Source: UBA2705 sp963977125
Lineage (GTDB): Bacteria > Pseudomonadota > Alphaproteobacteria > Micavibrionales > Micavibrionaceae
NCBI GenBank assembly: GCA_963977125.1
Contig: CAXBNJ010000003.1
Coordinates: 62,001 to 126,000 of the forward strand
Direction of reading: 5' to 3'
Length of the DNA: 64,000 nucleotides
In this document: positions 27,210 through 36,237 of the stretch, piece by piece
How positions within the stretch are numbered: the stretch's first letter is position 1
Layout: each line of letters starts with the position of its first letter
Notes under the pieces: generated by a model
What the model was told of the DNA's origin: nothing
What the model saw: the letters and a program-made list of their open reading frames with translations, nothing else
Database searches by the model: none
Program-made: the position numbers and the translations under genes

Positions 27210-28535
27210 ATGTCTGCATATAACCCTCAGCGGGATAGAGTACAGGCAATACAGAAAAGAAAATCTTTTCGCGATCTTAAATCTATTATTGATTCAGGGG
27301 CGCTTAATTTTCGCTATATTCTGGCATCGCACGGAACGGGCTCTACTTCCGTAGCGCTTAAGCTTGGCCAAGAGGGCGATTTTGATGTCGTGATAAACGA
27401 GCCTGATTGCGCGCATTTTGTGAATGATGATCTTGGTTGTCGTTATAAAATTGAAAATGTTTATGATTATTTGCTAGACGCATATAAAGAAGCCCAAGCG
27501 CAGCGCCCAGATAAAAAGGGGGCTATTCGTATGTTGGTAAAGTTCATGCCTTCGTCTTGGCCTTATTATTTCGAATATGACAGCTTGCTTGAGCTCAATG
27601 ACCAGCCTTTGTTTTTGACCCGCTACCCCTCATTTTCATTGGAATCCCGCTTACGCCAAATTTGTCGATTATTATCCGATGAATATGATGAAGATTTTGG
27701 TTATAGCCCTAAAGTTAAAAAGCTCTTTAATGCCTGCGTTGCAGGGCGCGATTTTGCTAAATGCCCCGCTGATATTCTCAATACGCATCGGTCTTTTTAT
27801 GAGAAAACACCACAAATGAAGGCTGTCGCGAATAAAGTAAATGCGCTTTGGGCTAATGAAGCGAAAGGGCTTGGTGAAGCACATCTTCCTGAAGACACGC
27901 TATTTAATTATTTCTCACATTTTACGGCAAATTATACTATTCGCGCGCGCTGGTCAGACATACAAAAGCGCCCCTTTAATGAGGTGCTTGATTTTGAATC
28001 TTTTCAATATGATCCGCAGTTTTACGCACAAAAAATAGTCAAATCTTTATGGGGCTTGGATCCGCTTAAAGTGAAAGGAAATGATGCCTCCTTTAAGAAT
28101 GCCTATGATCATTTTTACCCTAAAGATAAAGGTAAGATATTTACGGATATTACTTTTGGAAATTCCCTAAAATTGGATGGTGAAATTTTGCCACCGACAA
28201 GATTGCCTTTGCCTATGACGCATTTCCCCACACAGTTACACGCGCCATTACAGGGGTTGATAGACTTGTATATTGATCAAATGAAAACATCTGATTTACA
28301 CTTTCCTGTGATTTCTTCTGCTGAGAAACGTGACATGCAGGAAAAGGGGATTTCATTAAACCCTGTATTCATGTTTAACGCCTATAAGATTAGCGCCGCA
28401 CAGGAAGTGGCTCTGGGGCCAGTTCGTCCTGATTATAGTGTTTGGCCAGAGCAATTTAGAGCGCATTTTACGCCATGCTATAAAGCTTCACTCATGGCCA
28501 AAAAAGATATTCCGCGGGATATGTTTCCGCAATAA
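27210..28535 (+). CDS. Sulfotransferase-like P-loop protein
   Basis: The identification is tentative. The N-terminal RYILASHGTGSTSVALKL resembles the 5'-phosphosulfate loop of sulfotransferases, VINEP follows at the expected distance, and PLFLTRYPSFSLESRLRQ resembles the 3'-phosphate-binding strand and helix (RDPxxxxxS). The other 250 residues are without known motifs. There is no signal peptide, so it would act in the cytoplasm, perhaps on a small molecule or surface glycan precursor. The neighbouring UDP-glucuronate epimerase on the same strand fits a polysaccharide role. Confidence 0.5.
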   Translation: MSAYNPQRDRVQAIQKRKSFRDLKSIIDSGALNFRYILASHGTGSTSVALKLGQEGDFDVVINEPDCAHFVNDDLGCRYKIENVYDYLLDAYKEAQAQRPDKKGAIRMLVKFMPSSWPYYFEYDSLLELNDQPLFLTRYPSFSLESRLRQICRLLSDEYDEDFGYSPKVKKLFNACVAGRDFAKCPADILNTHRSFYEKTPQMKAVANKVNALWANEAKGLGEAHLPEDTLFNYFSHFTANYTIRARWSDIQKRPFNEVLDFESFQYDPQFYAQKIVKSLWGLDPLKVKGNDASFKNAYDHFYPKDKGKIFTDITFGNSLKLDGEILPPTRLPLPMTHFPTQLHAPLQGLIDLYIDQMKTSDLHFPVISSAEKRDMQEKGISLNPVFMFNAYKISAAQEVALGPVRPDYSVWPEQFRAHFTPCYKASLMAKKDIPRDMFPQ

Positions 28536-28673
28536 AGCTTCGTTTAGAGCGCATTTTTTAATTCAGTGCCGTGAGTTTATTAAATTAATTCTGGCGCATG
28601 GTTGCGGATTTGATTACAACGCATAAGATAGGTTTAAAGATAAATTTAAAGCTAGATTGTTTAAAGGGTTCAG

Positions 28674-29660
28674 ATGTCTCGTCCAATATTAATCACCGGC
28701 GCCGCAGGGTTTATCGGCTTTCACACAGCTTTGAAGCTGTTAAATGATGGGTATAGCGTTGTCGGGGTCGATAATTTAAATGATTATTATGATGTCGGTT
28801 TAAAAACAGGCCGTCTGGCGCTGTTAGAGCAGCATGAGGGCTTTCATTTTTGTAAGGTCGATATTGCTGACCGCGTCGCGATGGAGGCTCTCTGGGCGGA
28901 TCAGGGTCCTTTTGTACAGGTAATTCACTTAGCCGCACAAGCGGGCGTGCGTTATTCCCTAGAAAATCCTTATGAGTATGTGACCAGTAATATGATGGGG
29001 CATTTAACCGTCATGGAAATGTGCCGCCATACAGATGGTTTTGAACATTTGGTTTATGCAAGCTCTTCATCTGTTTATGGCGGTAATAGCAAATTACCTT
29101 ATGCGGTTGAAGACCGCGTTGATAAACCCGTTTCCCTCTATGCCGCGACGAAAAAAAGCGATGAGCTGATGAGCTATAGCTATAGCCATCTTTATGGCCT
29201 TGCGCAAACTGGCTTACGGTTTTTCACTGTTTATGGCCCTTGGGGACGCCCTGATATGGCCTATTATATTTTCACCAAAGCGATACTCGCAGGGGAAAAA
29301 CTGCCCGTATTTAATAATGGTGATATGAAACGCGATTTTACTTATATTGACGATATTGTCACTGGCATTATCAGCGTTCTTAAAACCCCGTCGTCACGCA
29401 GCGAGGGCGAGGTGCCGCATCGGGTCTTAAATATTGGCAATAACAAAAGTGAAGCTTTGCTCGATTTCATTGGCGTTCTTGAGCAATCCCTAGGCCAAAA
29501 AGCCCAAATAGATTTCCGCCCAATGCAGCAAGGGGATGTTAAAGAAACATTCGCTGATATTGACGAGACCACGCGTTTGACCGGCTATCAGCCGACCACA
29601 TCAATAGAACAAGGCCTGCCCAAATTTATTGAATGGTATAAATCTTATTATAACGTCTAA
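28674..29660 (+). CDS. UDP-glucuronate 4-epimerase (NAD-dependent epimerase/dehydratase)
   Basis: This is a short-chain dehydrogenase-type sugar-nucleotide epimerase. The Rossmann motif GAAGFIG is at residues 9-15 and the catalytic YxxxK at Tyr157/Lys161 (SLYAATK). The GVRYSLENP segment and the FTVYGPWGRPDMA stretch are typical of the UDP-glucuronate 4-epimerase (LspL/Cap1J) branch, which supplies UDP-galacturonate for surface polysaccharide. The length of 328 is normal. It follows the sulfotransferase-like gene by 138 bp. Confidence 0.9.
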   Translation: MSRPILITGAAGFIGFHTALKLLNDGYSVVGVDNLNDYYDVGLKTGRLALLEQHEGFHFCKVDIADRVAMEALWADQGPFVQVIHLAAQAGVRYSLENPYEYVTSNMMGHLTVMEMCRHTDGFEHLVYASSSSVYGGNSKLPYAVEDRVDKPVSLYAATKKSDELMSYSYSHLYGLAQTGLRFFTVYGPWGRPDMAYYIFTKAILAGEKLPVFNNGDMKRDFTYIDDIVTGIISVLKTPSSRSEGEVPHRVLNIGNNKSEALLDFIGVLEQSLGQKAQIDFRPMQQGDVKETFADIDETTRLTGYQPTTSIEQGLPKFIEWYKSYYNV

Positions 29661-29665
29661 CGCGA

Positions 29666-31294
29666 TTAAGCGTAAGCGCGTAGGCTGGTCGCGATTGAAT
29701 GCGTGTTCTTGCGTAAACATGCGTTGCGGTTTTCTGTATCAGTGAAGGCGCTATAGATATTCTGAATGGATGTTCTGCGCGTATCCCAAGAAATATCTTT
29801 TTGTTGAGAAAACAGAATATCACCCTCTATTTCGCGCATCATATCTTTGTAGCTCACATTTTCCGGTGCGCTTACCAAGCCTTCAGAGAAGGTTGATTTG
29901 TGGCGATCATATTCAAGACGTATTATGCTGTTGTTAAATTGGTCAATATAATGCTGTGGCAGGCGTTGTTCTTCATTCTTGCATTGCTCTGGGCAATATT
30001 GCGCAAAGACAAGAATCTGACCATTTGGCTTCTCATGCATAAAGCGTACAATACCTGTTTGAAAAACGCGCATTTCTGTTCTTAAGTCAGAAATTGAAGC
30101 CTCTGAAGAAAAGCCTCTTTGTCCCATAAACATTAAATGCCCCGCCAGACCAACGGCTTGTAAATTATCTTGAATTTGTTCACGGTCTTTTACAAGGCTG
30201 AATTGTTCAAGGGATAGCAATTCAAAATCCTTAGCGTTAAAACGCTCAAGGTCTATATGTGGGCAAAGCTTTGCGATGTTTTCTGGCGTTTGTATTTTAA
30301 AGTGATCGGATACATCTGCGTCAAATCCATAAGCATCAATATCAAGTTTTAACTTCGCTTCTTTTGATTTGCCGCGTGCATGCATATATTCCTCTAGCCC
30401 CATTTCAACGGGTAAGTGAATGGCGGTGTGTGCGGCCGCTGCCGTGAAACCTGTTGCAAGGCCCGCTGTGACGCCTAAAGTTAAGCCGTATTCTACGCCG
30501 AGTATCGCACCAACAATCGTTGTGCTGCCGACAATTTTGGGCGCTTTTTCATATGTGCCGTTAACTAAATTCGCCAAAAGCTTCTTGGCAAAAACAAATT
30601 TGCTGGTGTTCATGAAGATATTTTTTTCTTCCCAAAGGTCAGCCGATAACTTGCGCCAGTGATCACTAACGGCAAGCCGTGCTTGTGCTAAGGATTTCGC
30701 GCGGGCAATTGTGGTTGATGCTTTAGCAAAATGCCCTTTAAGGCTTTTATCGTTTAAATCAAAAGGCACAAAGCTGCCATCTTGGCGGCGCGTTGATAAG
30801 CGCAAGACCACATTATAACCACCATTTTTTCTTGGTAATATTTCATAGGCATGGCGGCCATTTGTATATAAATTATCCGCATTATAAAGCGTGAAGTGTT
30901 TGCGACTTCTTAAGCCCAGTGTTCGGCGGGACTTATCAAGATCTTCGCGTAATTCACGTTTTATTGTATGGGCGTTGGCGCGCTGAAGCAGCGGCGTATC
31001 TTCATTACCTTTGGCGCGGCGTGCGCCAAAAATATAGCAATTTTGTAACTCTTCATCCGTTGCATGTATTTTTCCATTACTTTGCGTATCGCCGCGAAAA
31101 TTATTCGCCGTTTTGGAAAAAAGAACCCCGATTGTATTGGTCGGTTTGTGATAAAAGGGCTGTGCAAAGCCTTGCGGCGATACGATCAGGCCTGATTTAT
31201 CAGGGACGGGGTGGTGGGTGAAGGAAAACCGACTGGTGATATCCGTGATATCATCGTGGTATGTTTTTAAGGGATGGTGCTTTTTATCAGTCAT
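29666..31294 (-). CDS. Hypothetical protein, 542 residues, with central hydrophobic segment
   Basis: I do not recognise this protein. It has a charged N-terminal half, a central Gly/Ala/Thr-rich hydrophobic stretch of about 45 residues (VGAILGVEYGLTLGVTAGLA and following) that could form one or two membrane hairpins, and a charged C-terminal half. No signal peptide is present. I place the start at ATG 31294, with GAGG 8 nt upstream; the frame extends 19 codons further to 31351. It ends 6 bp after the convergent epimerase gene. As a large orphan with a membrane hairpin in a Dot/Icm-bearing genome it is a conceivable effector. Confidence 0.6.
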   Translation of the reverse strand: MTDKKHHPLKTYHDDITDITSRFSFTHHPVPDKSGLIVSPQGFAQPFYHKPTNTIGVLFSKTANNFRGDTQSNGKIHATDEELQNCYIFGARRAKGNEDTPLLQRANAHTIKRELREDLDKSRRTLGLRSRKHFTLYNADNLYTNGRHAYEILPRKNGGYNVVLRLSTRRQDGSFVPFDLNDKSLKGHFAKASTTIARAKSLAQARLAVSDHWRKLSADLWEEKNIFMNTSKFVFAKKLLANLVNGTYEKAPKIVGSTTIVGAILGVEYGLTLGVTAGLATGFTAAAAHTAIHLPVEMGLEEYMHARGKSKEAKLKLDIDAYGFDADVSDHFKIQTPENIAKLCPHIDLERFNAKDFELLSLEQFSLVKDREQIQDNLQAVGLAGHLMFMGQRGFSSEASISDLRTEMRVFQTGIVRFMHEKPNGQILVFAQYCPEQCKNEEQRLPQHYIDQFNNSIIRLEYDRHKSTFSEGLVSAPENVSYKDMMREIEGDILFSQQKDISWDTRRTSIQNIYSAFTDTENRNACLRKNTHSIATSLRAYA

Positions 31295-31600
31295 TAGCAA
31301 AACCTCATGTTGCAATGCATATAATGTACGCCCCCTTTTTCTGGAATGCAAGCTTTATGTTAACTGATTTGTTTTAATAAACCTTATTGTGTGTTTACAG
31401 GGAAATGCTGTGCGCAGCGCCTTTATAAACTGACTTTAGAACGTAAAGTGTTTTTATTTATGGCCTGTAGCGCCTGCACAGGCTTGTCTGTGCTTATGGC
31501 GGCTGTTAGTTTCTTGAATTACAAACCTCTTAAAATATTTGCTGATTATCTGTTGTTTGCTGATTTTAAATTTAATTTATATCAAGGAATGGATCTGCGT

Positions 31601-32407
31601 ATGGAAGCGACTTTTTTAATAAAATCATTACCTTTTTTTCAAAGCTTATCCCCATTACAAGGACAAAAACTGATCAGGCATTCAAGAATAAAAACCTATG
31701 AGCGTCGTTCAATTTTATTTATGCAGGGCGATGTGGCGGATCGGTATTTTATTGTGATCAATGGCTGGGTTAAGATTTACCAAATAACCAGCCTTGGTAA
31801 TGAAGCGGTGCTTTCATTGACTACGCGCGGTGAGAGTTTTGGGGAATCGGTATTAGGCGATGAAGAGTATCAAGCCGTTTATTCAAACACTGCCGAGGCT
31901 ATGGACGGCGTAACCATTCTTGAGTTACCCGCAAAAATTTTAAAAGAGATCACCATAAATAACCCTGATTTGGCTATTTATATGATGCATATTATGACGC
32001 AACGCTTGAAAAAACTGCAGCTTGAGAATGAACATCTTATGGTGATGAGCACAATGCAGCGCGTTGCATGTTTCGTTCTAAAAATCTACTTAATGCGTAA
32101 TCACGCCATTAGCGAGGTTAATAAGAGTGACGGCAAAGCCCACCTTCAAGAGGCGTTAGCCTTCCCTTATGATAAAAATTTGGCCGCTGCGCGTTTGGGT
32201 ATGCAACCAGAAACCTTTTCCCGCGCATTAAAAGAGCTACAAAGCCGAGGGGTTATGGTCGTGCGCGACACAATTTATATTGAAAGCGCAGAGAAACTCA
32301 AAGCCCTATGTTGCGTAAATTGTTCAGCCCAGCCAGAGTCCTGTATGGGGCCTGACATGCTGATGTGCCCAAGCAGAATAAATATGGACAACGTCGAACA
32401 CATTTAA
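31601..32407 (+). CDS. Crp/Fnr-family transcription regulator (FNR-type recognition helix)
   Basis: An N-terminal cyclic-nucleotide-binding-like domain (FMQGDVADRYFIVINGWVKI) is followed by a dimerisation helix and a C-terminal winged helix. The recognition helix reads ETFSRAL, with the E-x-x-S-R pattern that reads TTGAT half-sites in FNR/Dnr proteins rather than the CRP pattern. The cluster of N-terminal cysteines of true FNR is missing; instead five cysteines crowd the last 35 residues (CCVNC, SCMG, MCPS). The reading frame is open from 31391. ATG 31601 has AAGGA 12 nt upstream and ATG 31589 is also possible. Confidence 0.88.
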   Translation: MEATFLIKSLPFFQSLSPLQGQKLIRHSRIKTYERRSILFMQGDVADRYFIVINGWVKIYQITSLGNEAVLSLTTRGESFGESVLGDEEYQAVYSNTAEAMDGVTILELPAKILKEITINNPDLAIYMMHIMTQRLKKLQLENEHLMVMSTMQRVACFVLKIYLMRNHAISEVNKSDGKAHLQEALAFPYDKNLAAARLGMQPETFSRALKELQSRGVMVVRDTIYIESAEKLKALCCVNCSAQPESCMGPDMLMCPSRINMDNVEHI

Positions 32408-32419
32408 GGGGGGGGGCGT

Positions 32420-32464
32420 GAAAAATAAGCCAGAACAGGTTAATACTGCTCTGGCTTATTTTTT
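32420..32464. terminator. Terminator between Crp/Fnr gene and hsp20
   Basis: AAAAATAAGCCAGA pairs with TCTGGCTTATTTTT, with inner CAG/CTG pairs after one mismatch, followed by a T run. It serves the two convergent genes from both sides. Confidence 0.85.
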
Positions 32465-32500
32465 AACTTAGGTTTTTTCACTTATATTTTACCTTTAGTC

Positions 32501-33001
32501 TTAAGCGGCTTTTTTGATTTCTAACTTTTTGGGTTTCTTAAGTGCTTCGGCTTTTTTGGGAATAGAAATGCTTAAAACGCCATTTTTGAAACTGGCATCA
32601 GCCTTATCAAAATTGGCGCTCGCTGGTAGAGCAATGCTGCGGCGGAATGACCCGCGGGATATTTCTTTTCGTAGGAAATATGCATCACTTTCTTCGGTTT
32701 CTTCCATATGGTTGCCTCTAATCGTTAGGTAGCCATCTGTGCAAGCCACCTCAACATCTTCAGGGTCAATACCAGCAAGAGCGGCATTTATTTTAAAGTC
32801 ACTATCATTTTCAATCAAGTCAATGGCCGGTAATTGCTCGAACGGGTTGGCTGTTAATAGGCTTGGTTCTTCGCCAAAAAAGTCCTGAAAGAGACGATTC
32901 ATGTCATCTTGCAATGAAAATAAAGATCGTCCAAATGTGTTGCGTTGGCTTACAGGCACATTACGTGGTTGGTTCCAGTTTATAATTTCTCTTAACGTCA
33001 T
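32501..33001 (-). CDS. Hsp20-family small heat shock protein
   Basis: Small ATP-independent chaperones of this family hold unfolded proteins in the cytoplasm. The alpha-crystallin domain covers about residues 55-150 (FKINAALAGIDPEDVEV, LTIRGNHMEE, FRRSIALP, NGVLSISIPK), with the IPK-type C-terminal element. I take the start at ATG 33001, with AGGAG 7 nt upstream; the frame extends to 33046. A perfect FNR box lies about 70 bp upstream of this start, so expression may respond to oxygen through an FNR-type regulator. Confidence 0.94.
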   Translation of the reverse strand: MTLREIINWNQPRNVPVSQRNTFGRSLFSLQDDMNRLFQDFFGEEPSLLTANPFEQLPAIDLIENDSDFKINAALAGIDPEDVEVACTDGYLTIRGNHMEETEESDAYFLRKEISRGSFRRSIALPASANFDKADASFKNGVLSISIPKKAEALKKPKKLEIKKAA

Positions 33002-33064
33002 TGTGTTTCTCCTTATGATTAAGTTGTATTGAGAGAATAAGACCATATGCCAATTGGTGTGCCC

Positions 33065-33078
33065 TTGATTAAAATCAA
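33065..33078. promoter_or_regulatory. Perfect FNR box (TTGAT-N4-ATCAA)
   Basis: TTGATTAAAATCAA is a perfectly symmetric FNR/Anr site in the divergent region between hsp20 and the 58-codon ORF. A TATTCT at 33039-33034 (minus) would place the box near -44 of hsp20. A TATAAT at 33130-33135 (plus), with a poor -35, would place it near -70 of the short ORF. The gene for an FNR-type regulator is 660 bp away. Confidence 0.65.
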
Positions 33079-33156
33079 AGAGAAAAAACAGGCTTGCACC
33101 CTAAATATAGAGACACTGAAAAGAGATAATATAATGATAACAGAAGGAGAAACGAG

Positions 33157-33333
33157 ATGACAATTTTCAAACAGAGCTGCCGTGGAGTTGAGCACGATAA
33201 TGTCGGCGTAAAGAAGATAAAGACTAATAAATTTATGTGGTCTGCTTATGCTGCTCCACAGTGCGAAGAAAAAGCTTCAGCCGTTAAATTACTCAGCAAA
33301 GAACGTCTTTGTTGTGATCAGGCGACGGATTAA
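33157..33333 (+). CDS. Small hypothetical protein, 58 residues
   Basis: The ORF starts ATG with a strong Shine-Dalgarno sequence (GAAGGAG, 7 nt upstream) and a TATAAT at 33130-33135. The 58-residue product is basic in its first half, contains four cysteines (one CC pair near the end) and has no membrane segment or known motif. The good ribosome site, the FNR box upstream and the absence of any other gene here favour a real gene, but no family is known to me. Confidence 0.45.
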   Translation: MTIFKQSCRGVEHDNVGVKKIKTNKFMWSAYAAPQCEEKASAVKLLSKERLCCDQATD

Positions 33334-33434
33334 GTGATTAAGGCGCTTGTGCAAAATACTGATGTATTTGCAGAGTATTTTTGGCGGTGTGGTCGGGGGT
33401 GTGGTGGGAGATTATATGAATGTTCCGGATTAAA

Positions 33435-33510
33435 TGGTGCACCCGGCAGGAATCGAACCTGCGACACCTGGCTCCGGAAACCAGTGCTCTATCCACTGAG
33501 CTACGGGTGC
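33435..33510 (-). tRNA. tRNA-Arg (anticodon CCG)
   Basis: Read on the minus strand, the sequence folds as a complete cloverleaf: acceptor GCACCCG/CGGGTGC, D stem GCTC/GAGC, anticodon stem CTGGT/GCCAG with loop TTCCGGA, T stem GCAGG/CCTGC, discriminator A, and encoded CCA at 33437-33435. The anticodon CCG reads CGG arginine codons. Confidence 0.96.
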
Positions 33511-33745
33511 AAAATCATTGAGGCAAAATCATAGTGTAAGTCAGTGATACGTTAAACCACGTAATGCGCGGCGCTTCAAGTGATTTTATTTCTTTCAATC
33601 TGATGGTTTGGGAAAACTGCCCCAATAACCCGCCGCCAAATCTGCGTTAGAGGCATTCGTTAAATCTTATTTGCTTTTTGCATGGCTTAGCCCTATGTAT
33701 TTATCTGTATTCTATTCAAATAAGTTTTAACAAGGTGGGTTGAAA

Positions 33746-34405
33746 ATGGCGAAAAATGTTGCGGTTATTTTATCGGGTTGTGGTGTGTTTGACGGCACGG
33801 AGATTCATGAAGCGGTGTGCAGTTTTTTGGCTTTAGACAAGGCGGGCGCTCGCTATAGCTGCTTTGCCCCAGATATAAACCAACACCATGTTATAAATCA
33901 TATAAACGGCGAAGAAATGCCCGAACAACGTAACGTATTGATTGAATCGGCACGCATTGCCCGCGGCGCGATTAACGCTCTGAGCGAGTTTGATGCTGAT
34001 GATTTTGATGCGGTGCTTTTACCTGGTGGTTTTGGCGCGGCAAAAAACCTTTCAAGCTTTGCTTTTGATGGGGCGGAGGGCACAGTTAATCCAGAGTTGG
34101 CTGTGGCTTTACAAGCCATGAAAAGCGCCGGTAAACCCATTGGCGCTTTGTGTATATCCCCGACGATTTTAGCGAAGCTATTTGGCGATGCTGGCGTTGA
34201 AGTCACCATTGGTGATGATGAGCCCACTATCGAAGAAATTGAAGCATGCGGCGCAAACCATAAAATCACCACCCATGAACAAGTCGTTATTGATAGCACG
34301 AATAAAATAGTATCAAGCCCCTGTTATATGCTAGAAGCATCTATTAAACAAATTGCTGCAGGCGCAGAAAACACAGTAAATGCTTTGCTGGATTTATGCG
34401 CCTAA
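33746..34405 (+). CDS. elbB: Glyoxalase ElbB (DJ-1/PfpI superfamily)
   Basis: ElbB is a DJ-1/PfpI-like protein linked to early isoprenoid synthesis and reported to have glyoxalase activity. The match is clear throughout: VAVILSGCGVFDGTEIHEAV at the start, LLPGGFGAAKNLSSFAFDG in the middle, and the nucleophile-elbow Cys in IGALCISPTILA. ATG 33746 has AAGGTGGG upstream. Length 220 residues matches the E. coli protein. It stands alone, between tRNA-Arg and a GNAT gene. Confidence 0.93.
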   Translation: MAKNVAVILSGCGVFDGTEIHEAVCSFLALDKAGARYSCFAPDINQHHVINHINGEEMPEQRNVLIESARIARGAINALSEFDADDFDAVLLPGGFGAAKNLSSFAFDGAEGTVNPELAVALQAMKSAGKPIGALCISPTILAKLFGDAGVEVTIGDDEPTIEEIEACGANHKITTHEQVVIDSTNKIVSSPCYMLEASIKQIAAGAENTVNALLDLCA

Positions 34406-34527
34406 GGTCAATATGTGCTGCACAATAAGCGCAGCATAAATTAGATAAAATTTTAGGCTTTTTAACCGAATTTTACCTATTTTATGGTTTAATAAATCTA
34501 CGATTATATTAATGGGAGGTATCTAAA

Positions 34528-35097
34528 ATGGACCAAGCCAAATTAAAACCAACGCCGCTAGAAGTGCTCACTGAGCTTGTGGAAGAGCGCCTTGATATCT
34601 CTGACCTTAATGATTTATGTGATGCAACGGATTCTGCCATAGAAGCCGGCGGTGGTTTCGGGTGGATTGAATTACCCGCCCGCGATATGCTTGAAAGATA
34701 CTGGCAAGGCGTAACGGCTATGCCTGCGCGTAAGCTGATTATTGGTCGCCTTGATGGCACAATTTGCGGCACGGCGCAAATCACTATGCCACCGTTGAAT
34801 AACCAAGCACAGGCACATAGTGCGCATCTCCACTCGATATTCGTCGCGCCTTGGGCACGTAAATATGGTCTTGCACGGATGATTATCGAACGTGCTGAAC
34901 AAGTGGCGCGAGACTCTGGTTTTTCTGTTCTGAATATGGACATTCGCGAAACGCAGCAAGCGGCGATTTCCTTATATGAAAGTATGGGCTACGTCCATGT
35001 CGGATCGCATCCATTTTATGCGAAAATTAATGATGAATATGTCCCGGGGCGCTATTACTATAAAGTTATCGCACCATCAGATAAGACCGTAGAGTGA
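34528..35097 (+). CDS. GNAT-family N-acetyltransferase
   Basis: The C-terminal 120 residues form a GNAT domain: a beta strand with LHSIFVAPWARKYGLARMII (motif A, the acetyl-CoA pyrophosphate loop), then AAISLYESMGYVHVG (motif B). An N-terminal extension of about 60 residues precedes it. The acceptor substrate is unknown. AGGAGG-like sequence (GGGAGG) is 12 nt upstream of the ATG. It is convergent with the following gene, which ends at its stop. Confidence 0.88.
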   Translation: MDQAKLKPTPLEVLTELVEERLDISDLNDLCDATDSAIEAGGGFGWIELPARDMLERYWQGVTAMPARKLIIGRLDGTICGTAQITMPPLNNQAQAHSAHLHSIFVAPWARKYGLARMIIERAEQVARDSGFSVLNMDIRETQQAAISLYESMGYVHVGSHPFYAKINDEYVPGRYYYKVIAPSDKTVE

Positions 35098-35544
35098 TTA
35101 ATAAATGGCTTGTTTCGGCGCAAGGTCGGGGCAAATTTTATAACGCGCCACTGCGCTAATTTGCTTGAGCGGTATTTCAGATTCACAGCCCGTACAGCTA
35201 TCCCATATTCTTAATATTTCTCGCGCTTTATTAACGCTGAGATCAATACTGCTGTGTTCATTAAATGGCTCGGCGATAGATTTACACGCTGTTATTTGAT
35301 CGGCGCTCAATGCGTCAAACGGAATGGGAAGAATATAAGAGCGGCGATCATATGATGAACATGAAATTTTAAATTGTGGTTTAAGCTCATAATTGGGAAT
35401 GGATAGCCCTTCGCTATTCTGGCCTATTTCAGCAATGGGCTGATCGCCATAGCTTGTTTGCCCTGTGATAAAGAACATTTTATACTCTTCGTGCAGATAA
35501 ATAGCTTTTCTTCTTTGCTCAATATAGCCATCTTCTCTCATCAT
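35098..35544 (-). CDS. Hypothetical protein, 148 residues
   Basis: I do not recognise this protein. It is soluble, with four cysteines including a CTGC pair near residue 120 (WDSCTGCES), and no signal peptide. It is convergent with the GNAT gene, directly abutting its stop. Start ATG at 35544 or the next codon. Confidence 0.5.
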   Translation of the reverse strand: MMREDGYIEQRRKAIYLHEEYKMFFITGQTSYGDQPIAEIGQNSEGLSIPNYELKPQFKISCSSYDRRSYILPIPFDALSADQITACKSIAEPFNEHSSIDLSVNKAREILRIWDSCTGCESEIPLKQISAVARYKICPDLAPKQAIY

Positions 35545-35634
35545 CGCCTTAACCCTCTTTAATATGCATGCCGCTATTTTAAAAACTAAGGCAATCTATA
35601 GGGTTCTTGCGGTTATGTCAATTAAAAGACAGTT

Positions 35635-36111
35635 TTACGCATTAATTTCAAACAAGCCATCTATTTCAACGGCGGCGCCAAAAGGCAGAGCGACAACGCT
35701 GACGGCAAAACGCGTATGTCTGCCCGCATCGCCCAATATATCGGCGATTAAATCCGAAGCGCCATTAATAACGGCGGGTTGTTGGTGGAATCTATTGGTT
35801 GAGTTAACAAAGCCGCCAAGCTTGATGCAGCGTTTAACCTTGCTCCAATCGCCATTAACGGCGCTGTCAACTTGACCGAGTATATTCAGGGCGCAATCGC
35901 GCGCGGCGGCTTGGCCTTGTTCGATATTATAAGTGTCACCAAGTCGACCAATATGATTTTCTTGTCCATTTAAAAAGGGCAGCTGCCCTGAAATATAAAG
36001 CTGATTGCCACTAAGCACATAAGGCACATAATTAGCTGCTGGGGCTGCGGCTTTGGGGAGGGACAAGCCCTTATCTTTAAGGCGCTTATAAATTTCTTGT
36101 GTTGAAATCAT
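35635..36111 (-). CDS. RidA-family (YjgF/YER057c) protein
   Basis: RidA-like proteins hydrolyse reactive enamine/imine intermediates. The family features are a start with LPKAAAPAANYVPYV, LYISGQLPF, QAAARDCALNILGQ and a final segment FAVSVVALPFGAAVEI. The Arg of active RidA (in NRTTV) is not visible in the usual context, so this is one of the related subgroups (YjgH/YoaB-like, about 155 residues) rather than the archetype. Confidence 0.85.
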   Translation of the reverse strand: MISTQEIYKRLKDKGLSLPKAAAPAANYVPYVLSGNQLYISGQLPFLNGQENHIGRLGDTYNIEQGQAAARDCALNILGQVDSAVNGDWSKVKRCIKLGGFVNSTNRFHQQPAVINGASDLIADILGDAGRHTRFAVSVVALPFGAAVEIDGLFEINA

Positions 36112-36237
36112 GGTTTATTGCTTTCTATTGGCTTGGCTCTATTGCAATCTTGGCGCGGAAAAGATAAATTATCAAGGTTATTCCTGCAAGGTCGGTTAAA
36201 TCTGCGATCTTGCCTAATTTGTGGCTAAGGGGCTAAA

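Noticed and set aside
33334..33534. Plus-strand frame of 66 codons
   Set aside because: It runs across tRNA-Arg on the other strand and has no ribosome site.
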